From contig NZ_CP047146.1 in NCBI RefSeq assembly GCF_009834125.1, forward strand, positions 7,906,501-7,970,500: a stretch of 64,000 nt of DNA, read 5' to 3'. Positions 36,879 through 44,870 of this stretch are shown here, piece after piece. Numbering within the stretch: position 1 is the first letter of the stretch; every line of letters starts with the position of its first letter. The position numbers and the translations under genes are program-made. The notes below the pieces were generated by a model. It was not told where the DNA came from. It worked only from the letters and a program-made list of their open reading frames with translations, and searched no databases. The stretch comes from Streptomyces sp. GS7 (lineage in GTDB: Bacteria; Actinomycetota; Actinomycetes; Streptomycetales; Streptomycetaceae).

Positions 36879-37118
36879 TCACCCCCTGGCCCTTTCCAGA
36901 GCCTCGGCTACCTGCGGCAGATCCCTGTGCAACGCCAGCTGCCGCAGAACGGGGGCAACGCGCTCGCGTGGGCGTACCGATGCCACTCCGGCGGAGAGGT
37001 CCAGGACGCGGCTGGTGAGGGTTGCGGCCTGCTCGACCTCTCCGGCGGCAAGATAGGAATCGCCTAGCCACGACAGGTAGAGAGCCTTGTCGCGGGCGTG
37101 AGCGTCATCGAACTTGGC
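36879..37118 (-). pseudogene. 3' fragment of an XRE/TPR-type regulator
   Basis: About 80 codons matching the C-terminal end of Streptomyces helix-turn-helix regulators with TPR-like tails (FDDAHARDKALYLSWLGDSY, VASVRPRERVAPVLRQLALH, ALERARG). The N-terminal DNA-binding part is missing; the fragment begins where msrA remnant 2 starts on the other strand. Confidence 0.65.
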
Positions 37119-37274
37119 AAGCACTTCTTGCACCAGCAGTACCTGGACAAGAACCCCGCCGGGTACTGCGGCATCGGCGGGACGGGCGTCAAGCTGAGTG
37201 CCCCGTCGGAGACGAACTGGGGTCGGTCCTGCCCCACGGGGATCGCGCCCGCCCCGGAAGTCACGGAGCAGTAG
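37118..37274 (+). pseudogene. msrA 3'-end remnant 2
   Basis: Reads FLHQQYLDKNPAGYCGIGG, TGVKLSAPSETNWGRSCPTG and IAPAPEVTEQ then TAG. This is the C-terminal 45 residues of an MsrA-like protein (compare [20 protein letters not shown] in the intact gene), with the same insert after GV as remnant 1. The catalytic body is absent. Confidence 0.8.
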
Positions 37275-37430
37275 AACGCTCCAGGCGCCGGTCGGTCTCC
37301 ACCACGCCCGCCAAGCCGGGACGGGCGCTGGTAGCCGTATTGCCTCTCCCTCACTCGTTCGAGCGGAGGGAGAGCACTCACGCCCGATACGCTGACGCAC
37401 GGGACCAGAATCGCGCCCATGGGAGCAGCC

Positions 37431-37784
37431 ATGACCACCTCCGCCGCTGGGCAGCCACTCATTCCCCAGCCCCCTGCCACGGTTGCCGCGCTGCGGCAGG
37501 CCATCAGTCAGATCGCGCCCGCAGCGCTGCCGGCGTTCACCCGCGAGTTGGACCAAGCGGCCGACCAGTCCCGGCAGGGCTCCGACCTGGCACCGCTCCA
37601 GCGGTTCATCGCCCAGTGGGCCGTCTATGTCCACATCCAGCGTCGGCCCGACGCTGCAGCGGACCTCCGCCGGTGGGAGGACACCGCCGCGTCGGGCGAC
37701 GCGGCTCAGGCACGGCAGGCCGCCTCCGAGATCGGCAGGATCCTGGACGAAGCCCACGCCGCCGTCGGCCTCCCGACCCGGTGA
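37431..37784 (+). CDS. DUF6247-like protein, candidate antitoxin
   Basis: 117-aa helical protein (TVAALRQAISQIAPAALPAF, REL, LQRFIAQWAVYVHIQRRPDA). It resembles the DUF6247 group, often found as the first gene of two-gene modules in Streptomyces. The ATG at 37431 has GGAG 5 nt upstream; a TACGCT box lies at 37388-37393. The stop overlaps the GTG of the next gene (GTGA), as in toxin-antitoxin pairs. Confidence 0.7.
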   Translation: MTTSAAGQPLIPQPPATVAALRQAISQIAPAALPAFTRELDQAADQSRQGSDLAPLQRFIAQWAVYVHIQRRPDAAADLRRWEDTAASGDAAQARQAASEIGRILDEAHAAVGLPTR

Positions 37785-38053
37785 GCGCTGGCTGGCGCTG
37801 GGAGTACGATCCCGACCACCGCCATGTATCGGACGGCATCCCCGTTCACGTGGTGGCGGAAGTGGAACGTCTGGCCGGCCAACTCGTCGACCTGGCAAGT
37901 ACGGGCATCGACGTCAGCGACTTCGGCAACGGTCCCCGACCGGGCGGACTGCGTCGCATGGACGCCGCTGGCGGCTGGTTCTACTTCCTGGTGGCTCCGC
38001 GCGACCCGCTGATCATCATCGTCCGTATCGTGCCACCGTTCAACGCTCTGTAG
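37781..38053 (+). CDS. Candidate toxin partner of DUF6247 protein
   Basis: 90-aa protein coupled by GTGA to the preceding gene. It is rich in Trp/Asp/Val and beta-strand-like (WRWEYDPDHRH, GWFYFLVAPRDPLIIIVRIV). The size and the strand-rich ending are reminiscent of RelE/ParE-fold toxins, but I see no conserved catalytic residues that prove it. A hairpin terminator follows 18 bp after the stop. Confidence 0.6.
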   Translation: MSAGWRWEYDPDHRHVSDGIPVHVVAEVERLAGQLVDLASTGIDVSDFGNGPRPGGLRRMDAAGGWFYFLVAPRDPLIIIVRIVPPFNAL

Positions 38054-38071
38054 CCATCACACCGAACATCT

Positions 38072-38098
38072 CTCGTGCCAGGGGCTGCCTGGCACGAG
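38072..38098 (+). terminator. Terminator of the DUF6247 module
   Basis: Perfect 11-bp arms CTCGTGCCAGG and CCTGGCACGAG with loop GGCTG. It ends exactly at the start of msrA remnant 3. Confidence 0.8.
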
Positions 38099-38155
38099 GG
38101 CATCGGCGGGACCGGCGTGTCCTGCCCGGTCGGCGTGGCTCCCGCCGAGGGCTGA
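38099..38155 (+). pseudogene. msrA 3'-end remnant 3
   Basis: Reads [18 protein letters not shown] then TGA: the plain MsrA C-terminus without the insert of remnants 1 and 2. It probably is the original chromosomal end of msrA, now 4.7 kb from the gene. Confidence 0.8.
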
Positions 38156-38212
38156 TCTCATAGCGGCTGGTCCCGTACCTGGTTGGGTACACGGTCGGCT
38201 GATGCCGATCCG

Positions 38213-38260
38213 TACCGACGCCCGGCGACGCGGTAGCGCTCGCGCCGGCGGGCGTCGGTA
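38213..38260. terminator. Large hairpin behind msrA remnant 3
   Basis: Arms TACCGACGCCCGGCG and CGCCGGCGGGCGTCGGTA (one bulge) around 15 nt. Likely the former terminator of msrA. Confidence 0.6.
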
Positions 38261-38321
38261 TGTCGGGCGCAGCCCTGAGCGTCGTGCTACGGCTCTTCGG
38301 CGTCTTCCGCTGTGGTGAGAG

Positions 38322-38975
38322 TCAGCTGCCGCCACGCGGTGCGCCATGCCAACGCCAGTTCGTCCGGCGGGGGATGTCAGGCATCTCGATGCGTCCGGTA
38401 GCCCACAGCAGGGTCGACCACGGAGTACCGGTGATGGGAACGTCAGGGAACAGCCGCAGGAGAACTCGCTCGCTCAGGTCCTGCGGAGGCTCCCACGCGC
38501 ACTGCAGGCCCTGAGCGATGTCGTGGGTATGGACGAGGGTTTCGACGACGCCCATCGCCGCGAACCCCTCCGGGTCGGATGCGCCGAAGACGTGCGGCGC
38601 CAGGACGGTGGGAGGTGCGGCGTCGACGGCGATTGCCAGCAGTCCGCCGCACGCCTTCACGACGGTCAGGAGTCCCTCGGGTCCTGCCTCTTCGTCGCCG
38701 AAGATGACGTTGGCCGGACCCTGGGGCCGATCACGAGAGACGCGTAGGGGCACGCGTGGCACGTCCATCGGCTGCGCGAGACCAAACCGCAGTGCGTAGG
38801 TGAACAAGTCATCCGCGAGGTGCTCCAGAGTCTCCCGGCATGTCCACTCCAGGCAGCCGGCCCGTCCATTCCAATGGGCCGCGGGGAGGCCGGTGAGGGC
38901 CTCGACACAGTGGGCCACGGCTTGCCGCACGTGACTCCCGCTCACCAGTGGCTGCGGTTCTACGGACTGTGGCAT
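38322..38975 (-). CDS. DinB/maleylpyruvate-isomerase-like protein
   Basis: 217-aa protein of the DinB four-helix superfamily. The N-terminal part has WTCRETLEHLADDLFTYAL with the first histidine, and ETLVHTHDIAQGL carries the pair H-x-x-x-H that completes the metal site in mycothiol-dependent maleylpyruvate isomerase relatives. Similar proteins are many in Streptomyces and mostly uncharacterised, often thiol-dependent. A TAGGCT box (38982-38987) 6 nt before the ATG suggests a leaderless message. Confidence 0.8.
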   Translation of the reverse strand: MPQSVEPQPLVSGSHVRQAVAHCVEALTGLPAAHWNGRAGCLEWTCRETLEHLADDLFTYALRFGLAQPMDVPRVPLRVSRDRPQGPANVIFGDEEAGPEGLLTVVKACGGLLAIAVDAAPPTVLAPHVFGASDPEGFAAMGVVETLVHTHDIAQGLQCAWEPPQDLSERVLLRLFPDVPITGTPWSTLLWATGRIEMPDIPRRTNWRWHGAPRGGS

Positions 38976-38981
38976 GCGGGA

Positions 38982-38987
38982 AGCCTA
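38982..38987 (-). promoter_or_regulatory. -10 box (TAGGCT) of leaderless DinB-like gene
   Basis: On the minus strand TAGGCT, 6 nt, ATG at 38975. Confidence 0.5.
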
Positions 38988-39119
38988 CAAGGGCGTGCCG
39001 ACGGCTGACTTCACGCTACTTCGCGCCCCTGCCCGCGACATGCGGGAGTCGGCGGCCATGACCGATTGAGGGCCCCGTTCGACGGGTTCGGCGGCGACAG
39101 CCCGGAGCCGGGCCCGTCG

Positions 39120-39262
39120 ACGTTTCTCCTCGGCGCCCGGCTCTCGAACTCGCCGGCCGTGATGCCACTGTGGAACACGGACCACTCGGCTGCGGTAAAG
39201 CGCGGCGTCTCACGGAGAGTTGTTCTCGGAGCCACGTACCGCGATCGCGCCCGGTGTCCGTG
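39120..39262 (-). pseudogene. DUF397 protein remnant with frameshift
   Basis: One frame gives PGAIAVRGSENNSP then TGA; one base over, the sequence continues ETPRFTAAEWSVFHSGITAG and EFES. Together this is the typical DUF397 ending (VRxSxxP...FTPAEWxxFxxGVxAGEF). A single inserted base near 39217 breaks it and the N-terminal half is missing. The rest of the 38976-39402 gap holds no gene I can support. Confidence 0.6.
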
Positions 39263-39402
39263 TCATTCCGCGCTCCGAGGGGCAAGTGGGCCTGCATGGT
39301 GCCGTATTGACTCTGGTTGGCCTCTTTGACCTCTTCGCTTTTGCCAGCTCAGGGTGGCCGCACGCAAGTCGGCCCCGCACAGGCCGGTGCCCAGACTTGC
39401 CC

Positions 39403-39423
39403 ATGGCGCCATAATGGTGCCAT
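39403..39423. promoter_or_regulatory. Two ATGGYGCCAT operators at the RHH-gene promoter
   Basis: ATGGCGCCAT (39403-39412) and ATGGTGCCAT (39414-39423), 11 bp apart. They overlap a CATAAT -10-like box and end 9 bp before the ATG at 39433. The same sequence recurs at 41244-41274. Confidence 0.65.
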
Positions 39424-39432
39424 CATGACGTC

Positions 39433-39951
39433 ATGGACCTCACTCCGTATGTCGACACTCTGCGGCGGGAACTGGCGGTGGCCGCCGAGGCCGGCGGGGA
39501 AGATGCTCGCGAGCTGGCCGAGCGGCTCACTGCTCCTTTGGAGTCGGCGACCCGTCTGACGATGCTCAATGTGCTCTCCGCCGCGATGGACGAGATCACT
39601 CGCGAGCTGGCGCCGGGCTCGGTCGACGTGCGGCTGCGGGGGCTGGATCCCGACTTCGTGGTGACGCCGCCGCCGGTCGGTGGTGGCGCCTCCGTGGAGC
39701 CGGTCGTGCCCGTCGAGGCGGTCGGGGGGCCGGCGCCCGCCGATGGCGATGAGGGTGGCACCGCTCGGGTCAATCTGCGGTTGCCGGCCCACCTCAAGGC
39801 GCGTGCGGAGGAGGCCGCGAGTCGCGAGGGCCTGTCGGTCAACGCGTGGCTGGTGCGGGCGGTGTCGGCCGCGGTCGGCGGCGGCACGCGGCCGCGTACG
39901 ACGGAGCAGGCCCGCACCACCGGACAGGGCTTCACGGGCTGGGTGCGCTGA
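39433..39951 (+). CDS. Ribbon-helix-helix (HicB-like) regulator
   Basis: 172-aa protein. The N-terminal half (YVDTLRRELAVAAEAGGEDA, LTMLNVLSAAMDEITRELA) is helical; a Pro/Gly linker follows. The C-terminal part from about residue 110 is an Arc/HicB-type ribbon-helix-helix: RVNLRLPAHLKARAEEAA and REGLSVNAWLVRAVSAAV. It probably represses its own promoter through the two palindromes just upstream. The next genes are a DUF4097 protein and an ABC exporter; shared operators suggest that it controls both. Confidence 0.83.
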   Translation: MDLTPYVDTLRRELAVAAEAGGEDARELAERLTAPLESATRLTMLNVLSAAMDEITRELAPGSVDVRLRGLDPDFVVTPPPVGGGASVEPVVPVEAVGGPAPADGDEGGTARVNLRLPAHLKARAEEAASREGLSVNAWLVRAVSAAVGGGTRPRTTEQARTTGQGFTGWVR

Positions 39952-39982
39952 CCGCGCCAGCGCCAGCGCCAGTGCCCGCATC

Positions 39983-40036
39983 GCACCCGCACCCGCACCC
40001 GCACCCGCACCCGCACCCGCACCCGCACCCGCACCC
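39983..40036 (+). repeat. Hexanucleotide repeat (CGCACC)n
   Basis: About nine perfect 6-bp copies in the 199-bp gap after the RHH gene, preceded by GCGCCA repeats. Simple-sequence tract, prone to length change. Confidence 0.85.
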
Positions 40037-40150
40037 ATCGTCCGTACCCGCCGCCCGTGCCCGCTCCGCTGCGCCCACACCGCGTCCCACAGGGACGGCC
40101 ACTCCACGTCCCACGGGGGACGTCCAAGGACTTATGAGGACAGTAGAGCC

Positions 40151-40996
40151 ATGCCTTCTTTCGACACTCCCGAAGCGATTTCCGCCACCGCGCACGTGAC
40201 CGCCGGCTCCATCCGGTTCGCCGCCGGCGACCGCCTCGACACGGTCGTCGAGGTACGACCCCGCGACCCCAAGCGCGAGTCGGACGTACGAGCCGCCGAC
40301 CAGACCGAAGTCACCTACGCGAGCGGCGCCCTGAGCGTCAGGACGCCCAAGCAGCGCTACTTCGTCGGCCGCACCGGCACCGTCGACGTGACCGTCGAAC
40401 TGCCCACCGGCTCGCACATCGACACCACCGGCTCCTGGACCCAGGTCCTGGGCGAGGGCCGGCTCGGCGAGGTCCGCGTCAAGACCTCCACCGGCGACGT
40501 CCGCCTCGACACCACCGGGCCGGTGCAACTGACCGTCTCCCACGGCTCGATCGCCGTCGACCGCATCGAGGGCATGGCCGAGATCACCACCAGCTCCGGC
40601 AGCCTGCGCGTCGGCACCGTCAACGGCCCCGCCGTCCTGAAGAACTCGCACGGCTCCACCACCGTCGGCGCAGCCATCGGTGACCTGCGGGTCAGCGGCG
40701 CCAACGGCGACATCGACATCACCCGCGCCGAAAGCTCGGTCACCGCCACCACCGCCCACGGCACCCTGCGCGTCACCGAAGTCACCCGCGGCACCATCCA
40801 GTTGGAGACCTCCTACGGCGCCATCGACATCGGCATCCACGAAGGCACCGCCGCCTGGCTCGACGTCAGCTCCAGCCACGGACAGGTGCGCAACACCCTC
40901 GCCGCCTCCGAAGCCCCGCCGGAGACCGAGGACACCGTCAAGGTCCACGCCCGCACCCGCTACGGCAACATCGACATCCGCCGCGCCCGACCCTGA
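40151..40996 (+). CDS. DUF4097 (toastrack) beta-repeat protein
   Basis: 281-aa protein made of repeated beta-strand units with the pattern S-x-G-x-V/I-x-V/I (VKTSTGDVRLDTT, VSHGSIAVDRI, TTSSGSLRVGTV, NSHGSTTVGA, GANGDIDITRA, TAHGTLRVTEV, TSYGAIDIGI, SSHGQVRNTL). This is the DUF4097/toastrack fold. There is no signal peptide, so it is probably cytoplasmic. Such proteins are frequent beside regulators and exporters; a sensor or scaffold role is assumed. It lies downstream of the RHH gene. Confidence 0.88.
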   Translation: MPSFDTPEAISATAHVTAGSIRFAAGDRLDTVVEVRPRDPKRESDVRAADQTEVTYASGALSVRTPKQRYFVGRTGTVDVTVELPTGSHIDTTGSWTQVLGEGRLGEVRVKTSTGDVRLDTTGPVQLTVSHGSIAVDRIEGMAEITTSSGSLRVGTVNGPAVLKNSHGSTTVGAAIGDLRVSGANGDIDITRAESSVTATTAHGTLRVTEVTRGTIQLETSYGAIDIGIHEGTAAWLDVSSSHGQVRNTLAASEAPPETEDTVKVHARTRYGNIDIRRARP

Positions 40997-41101
40997 GACC
41001 CGAAACCCCGTTAACCGACCCACCCCAGGAGCACTCCCCGCCGAGGCGGTGGATGTCGAGGGCGAGAAGCCCGTCATCCCCACCGAGTGGCACCACTATG
41101 G

Positions 41102-41136
41102 CGCCCCCGCACTGGCCCCAGGCCGGTACGGGGGCG
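41102..41136 (+). terminator. Terminator after DUF4097 gene
   Basis: CGCCCCCGC / CGGGGGCG outer arms and ACTGGCC / GGCCGGT inner arms, followed by TTTG. Confidence 0.65.
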
Positions 41137-41243
41137 TTTGCATGTGACGTACGTCTGGATGCACGTCTGGATGTGCGTCCAGGCGCACATCCGGATGTAG
41201 ATCCCTGCAGGTCAGACACGGTGGCACGACTCCCGAACGAAGA

Positions 41244-41285
41244 ATGGTGCCATTCCGGCTCGCAATGGCGCCATTGATGTGCCAT
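41244..41285. promoter_or_regulatory. ATGGYGCCAT operators upstream of ABC exporter
   Basis: ATGGTGCCAT (41244-41253) and ATGGCGCCAT (41265-41274), 21 bp apart, then a degenerate ATGTGCCAT (41277-41285). They lie about 200 bp before the exporter start and match the two sites before the RHH regulator. Confidence 0.65.
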
Positions 41286-41487
41286 CATGGTGACGCGAGC
41301 ACGGCGCGACACGACATCCCGTGGATTGCGTCAGACATTCGCCAGGCACTCGCCAGACACGCACCAGGCATGCGCCATTCCTGCTCCATTCCTGCTCCGT
41401 TCCTGCGCCACGGCCCTTCGGCCGCTTCCGTCCCCGTCCTCCGGGTTCGCCAGTCCCCCGGACTCCCTGAAGAAAGGCCCGCCCACC

Positions 41488-42486
41488 ATGAACACCGCGA
41501 CCCAGGTGTCCACCACCGCGCGAGCGGCCGCGATCTCCGCGAGCGGCCTGCGCAAGTCGTACGGCGACAAGGTGGTGCTCGACGGCATCGATCTGCGGAT
41601 CCCCGAGGGCACGATCTTCGCCCTGCTCGGGCCCAACGGCGCCGGCAAGACCACCACCGTGGAGATCCTCTCCACGCTGATCACCGCCGACTCGGGCCAG
41701 GCCCGGATCGCGGGCATCGACGTGGCCGCCGACGCCGGCTCGGTGCGCCGCCTGATCGGCGTCACCGGTCAGTTCGCCGCCGTCGACGGGCTGTTGACCG
41801 CCGAGGAGAACCTGTTCCTCATGGCCGACCTGCACCACCTGGGCAAGCGCGAGGGCCGCCGTCGCGCCGCCGAGCTCCTGGAGCGGTTCGAGTTGGCCGA
41901 GGCGGCCCGCAAGAACGTCGCCACGTTCTCCGGCGGTATGCGCCGCAAGCTCGACCTGGCGATGACCCTGGTCGGCCGGCCGCGGATCATCTTCCTCGAC
42001 GAGCCGACCACCGGCCTCGACCCGCGCAGCCGCCGCGTCATGTGGGAACTCATCCGGGACCTGGTGACGGATCAGGGCGTGACCGTCTTCCTCACCACGC
42101 AGTACCTGGAGGAGGCCGACCAACTCGCCGACCGCATCGCCGTGCTGGACCACGGCAGGCTGGTCGCCGAAGGCACCTCCGACGAACTGAAGCGCCGGAT
42201 ACCGGGCGGCCATGTCCGCCTCCGGTTCTCCGACGAGGCCCATCTCGCCACGGCGGCCGGCGTCTTCGGCGTGGCCGCCCGCGACGACGAGTCGCTCAGC
42301 CTGCGGATCCCCGGCGACGGCACCCTCACCCATCTCCGTGCCGTCCTCGACGCCCTCGACAGCACCGGCGCGCAGGCCGAGTCGCTCACCGTGCACACCC
42401 CCGACCTCGACGACGTCTTCCTCACCCTCACCGGCCAGCAGAACGCCCCCGCTCTCCCCAACTCGCAGAAGGAGTCGGCCCGATGA
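41488..42486 (+). CDS. DrrA-type ABC exporter ATPase
   Basis: 332-aa ATPase. Walker A LLGPNGAGKTTT (about 47-58), signature FSGGMRRKLDLAMTLVG, Walker B IIFLDEPTTGLDPR, H-loop TTQYLEEADQLADR, and the DrrA-type C-terminal domain. The ATG at 41488 is 8 bp after a weak GAAAGG. It is coupled to the permease by ATGA. Probably under the RHH regulator through the palindromes at 41244-41285. Confidence 0.93.
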   Translation: MNTATQVSTTARAAAISASGLRKSYGDKVVLDGIDLRIPEGTIFALLGPNGAGKTTTVEILSTLITADSGQARIAGIDVAADAGSVRRLIGVTGQFAAVDGLLTAEENLFLMADLHHLGKREGRRRAAELLERFELAEAARKNVATFSGGMRRKLDLAMTLVGRPRIIFLDEPTTGLDPRSRRVMWELIRDLVTDQGVTVFLTTQYLEEADQLADRIAVLDHGRLVAEGTSDELKRRIPGGHVRLRFSDEAHLATAAGVFGVAARDDESLSLRIPGDGTLTHLRAVLDALDSTGAQAESLTVHTPDLDDVFLTLTGQQNAPALPNSQKESAR

Positions 42487-43301
42487 GTGCCGCGACCGCC
42501 ACCGCACCGGCCACCCCCACCCGCTCGTACGCCCTGCGCGACGCCATGACGATGCTGCGCCGCAACCTCACTCACATGCGGCGCTACCCGTCGATGACGA
42601 TCTCGATCGTCACGATGCCGATCCTGATGCTGCTGCTGTTCGTGTACGTCTTCGGCGGGGCGCTCGGCACCGGCATCGGGGCGGGCGCCGACCGCGGTGC
42701 CTACGTCAACTACGTGGTCCCCGGCATCATCCTGATGTCCGCGACCTCCGGGGCCGTCGCGACCGCCGTGTCCGTCTGCACCGACATGACGGAGGGCATC
42801 ATCAACCGCTTCCGTACGATGTCGATCTCACGCGGCTCCGTGCTCACCGGCCATGTCCTCGGCAGCGTCATCCAGGTCACCGCGGTCGTCGTCCTGGTCA
42901 TGGGCGTCTCCCTCGCGATCGGCTTCCGGCCCGTTGCCGCACCCGCCGACTGGATCGCCGCGTTCGGCCTGCTGGTCTTCCTGGCCTTCGGTCTGGGCTG
43001 GCTCTCCGCCGCGATGGGCATGGGCGCCAGGACCGTCGAGTCCGCGTCCAACGCCCCGCTGCCGCTGACCTTCCTGCCCTTTCTCGGCAGCGCGGTCGTC
43101 ACCCCGGACTCCATGCCGACCGGCCTGCGCTGGTTCGCCGAGTACCAGCCCTTCACGCCGATCAACGAGACCCTGCGCGGCCTGCTGCTCGGCACCCCGA
43201 TCGGCAACCAGGGCTGGATCGCGCTGGCCTGGTGCACGGGCCTCAGCCTGGTCGGCTACCTCTGGTCGCGCGCCGTGTTCAACCGCGAGGTCACGCGCTG
43301 A
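42483..43301 (+). CDS. DrrB-type ABC exporter permease
   Basis: 272-aa ABC-2 type permease with six hydrophobic segments (SIVTMPILMLLLFVYVFGGA, GIILMSATSGAVATAV, VTAVVVLVMGVSLAI and others) and the family loop MTEGIINRFRTMSISRGSVLTGHVLGS. The ATG overlaps the ATPase stop. Exported compound unknown. A strong terminator follows. Confidence 0.92.
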   Translation: MSAATATAPATPTRSYALRDAMTMLRRNLTHMRRYPSMTISIVTMPILMLLLFVYVFGGALGTGIGAGADRGAYVNYVVPGIILMSATSGAVATAVSVCTDMTEGIINRFRTMSISRGSVLTGHVLGSVIQVTAVVVLVMGVSLAIGFRPVAAPADWIAAFGLLVFLAFGLGWLSAAMGMGARTVESASNAPLPLTFLPFLGSAVVTPDSMPTGLRWFAEYQPFTPINETLRGLLLGTPIGNQGWIALAWCTGLSLVGYLWSRAVFNREVTR

Positions 43302-43320
43302 CCACGACGAGGGCGATGGC

Positions 43321-43357
43321 AAGGGGCGGCTCCCGGAATCCCCGGGAGCCGCCCCTT
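43321..43357. terminator. Terminator after ABC exporter
   Basis: Perfect 16-bp arms AAGGGGCGGCTCCCGG and its complement with a 5-nt loop, 19 bp past the stop. Confidence 0.9.
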
Positions 43358-43365
43358 CACGTGAG

Positions 43366-43399
43366 CTGGGGAAGTGCCGTGCCTGGGGGCACCTCCCAG
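43366..43399. repeat. Dispersed intergenic hairpin repeat (Streptomyces type)
   Basis: CTGGGGAAGTGCC, 9 nt, GGCACCTCCCAG: imperfect hairpin. From memory this GGGGGCACCTCCCAG sequence is a frequent intergenic repeat in Streptomyces; no genome search was done. Confidence 0.45.
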
Positions 43400-43449
43400 C
43401 GGCAGCCGGGGAAGCGCCGCGGCCCCGGCCAGGACCCGTCGGACAGGCC

Positions 43450-44778
43450 CTAGGACTCCCCGTCCGGCGGGGTGCGGCCCAGGCGGGCCCGGTCCGCCGC
43501 GGCGGTGCCCTGGTGCCAGCCGGCCGCGTCGCGCACCCCGCGCAGGCGGACCGGGGCGGTGTCCGGGAAGAGGGCGCCGGCGGTCTCGTCGACGGCGAGG
43601 GCGCGGGCGGCGAGGGCCGGGAGGAGGCGGTCCGGCGCCGGGGACTCGGCGGACGCGGCGGCGGTGGCGGCTTCCGTGGCCGCGGCGAGCCGGGTGCGGA
43701 TGCGGTCCGCGTAGGCGACGAGGAAGGTCTGGCGGAAGTCGCGGGTACGCCGGGAGCGGCCGCGGGCGTGGTGGTCGTCGCCCGCGCGGTTCATGGCGGA
43801 GGTGGCCTGGAGGAGCAGTGAGGTGTAGAGGAGTTCGGCGGCCTCCAGGTCGGGCGGGAAGCCGATGACGGTGGAGAAGCCGACGTCGGAGGCCCAGACG
43901 GCCTGGCAGCGGTTGGCCGCCGCGACGGCGTCGAGGAGCAGGGCCTTGGCCTGTTCGTAGGGTCCTTCGATGCCGATGCGGATCGCCGCGGGGCCGTCGG
44001 CGGTCCCGGCTCCCCGGGGGTCGCCGGCGCCGGCGAGCAGGGCCTCGTCGATGCTGTGACGGGCCATCAGTTCCTGGGCCTTGGCGGACAGCGCCTCGGC
44101 CTCCTCCGCGAAGGTGGTGGCCTCGGCCTTGGCCAGCAGGCCGCGGATCCGGCCCAGCGCGCGGGAGGCGGCGGCGCTCCCTCCGTGGGCGCCCGCCGCG
44201 GACGCGGCGGAGGGGTGGGGCGGCGGCGGGAGCGGGGTGATACGGGGCAGCCGCGCGATCAGCCGCAGCACGGCCAGCACGTCGTACGCGGTCTCGAAGC
44301 GGGAGGTGCGCCGGCGGGCGGCCAGCGCGTCGAGGTAGCCGCGGTCGGCGTCCCACCAGACGCGCGCGCCGAGGCGGTCCAGCTGGGCCTGCCAGCGGGG
44401 GTCGTGGGGTGCGCCGGCCGCGGGACGGCGGGCCTCCTCGGCGGCGACGGCGTCGACGGCCAGCGCCGCCAGTGTGGCGTCAGGGGCGTCCCGCCGGACC
44501 ATCCGCTCCAGGTCCGCGGGCTGCCAGCCGCCCACCCAGCACCGCCGTACGGCGTCCGCCGCGGCGGCCAGCAGGGCCCCGCTCACGGCCTCCCATCCGG
44601 GCGCCGCGGCGGCCAGCACCGAGGCTCCAGCCTCCATGGCGTCCTCGGCCGCCGCCCCGTCCGCCGCGTAGCGGACCCGGCCCAGGACGCCGCCGACCAG
44701 TTCGGCGGCCGCGTCGGCGGGCGGGGTGGCGCGGGTGCCCCGGCCGTCGCGCCGGCTGCCTCTTGCGTGCTCGCTCAC
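43450..44778 (-). CDS. DUF2786 domain protein
   Basis: 442-aa protein. The DUF2786 block is near the middle (RIRGLLAKAEATTFAEEAEA and LSAKAQELMARHSIDEALL), followed by an alpha/beta part with YTSLLLQATSAMN and RTRDFRQTFLVAYADRIRTR that resembles the DUF7168-type companion domain. The first 200 residues are Ala-rich helices. Start GTG at 44778 with TACAGT 6 nt upstream, so leaderless. Function of the family is unknown; it is common in Streptomyces. Confidence 0.85.
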   Translation of the reverse strand: MSEHARGSRRDGRGTRATPPADAAAELVGGVLGRVRYAADGAAAEDAMEAGASVLAAAAPGWEAVSGALLAAAADAVRRCWVGGWQPADLERMVRRDAPDATLAALAVDAVAAEEARRPAAGAPHDPRWQAQLDRLGARVWWDADRGYLDALAARRRTSRFETAYDVLAVLRLIARLPRITPLPPPPHPSAASAAGAHGGSAAASRALGRIRGLLAKAEATTFAEEAEALSAKAQELMARHSIDEALLAGAGDPRGAGTADGPAAIRIGIEGPYEQAKALLLDAVAAANRCQAVWASDVGFSTVIGFPPDLEAAELLYTSLLLQATSAMNRAGDDHHARGRSRRTRDFRQTFLVAYADRIRTRLAAATEAATAAASAESPAPDRLLPALAARALAVDETAGALFPDTAPVRLRGVRDAAGWHQGTAAADRARLGRTPPDGES

Positions 44779-44784
44779 CCGGTC

Positions 44785-44790
44785 ACTGTA
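44785..44790 (-). promoter_or_regulatory. -10 box (TACAGT) of leaderless DUF2786 gene
   Basis: Minus strand TACAGT, 6 nt, GTG at 44778. Confidence 0.55.
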
Positions 44791-44870
44791 CGGAGGGCCC
44801 GGGTGGCTGCCGCCAGGGCCTCCGTCAGCGCCGCGCGGACCGCCTCGTCCGCCACCCAGGCGGTGTCCCG

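Noticed and set aside
39983..40036. Hexanucleotide array considered as CRISPR or regulatory iterons
   Set aside because: No spacers between units and the unit is only 6 bp; simple-sequence tract.
41244..43301. Exporter region as part of an antibiotic biosynthesis cluster
   Set aside because: DrrAB-type exporters are common alone; no polyketide, peptide or tailoring enzymes are adjacent.
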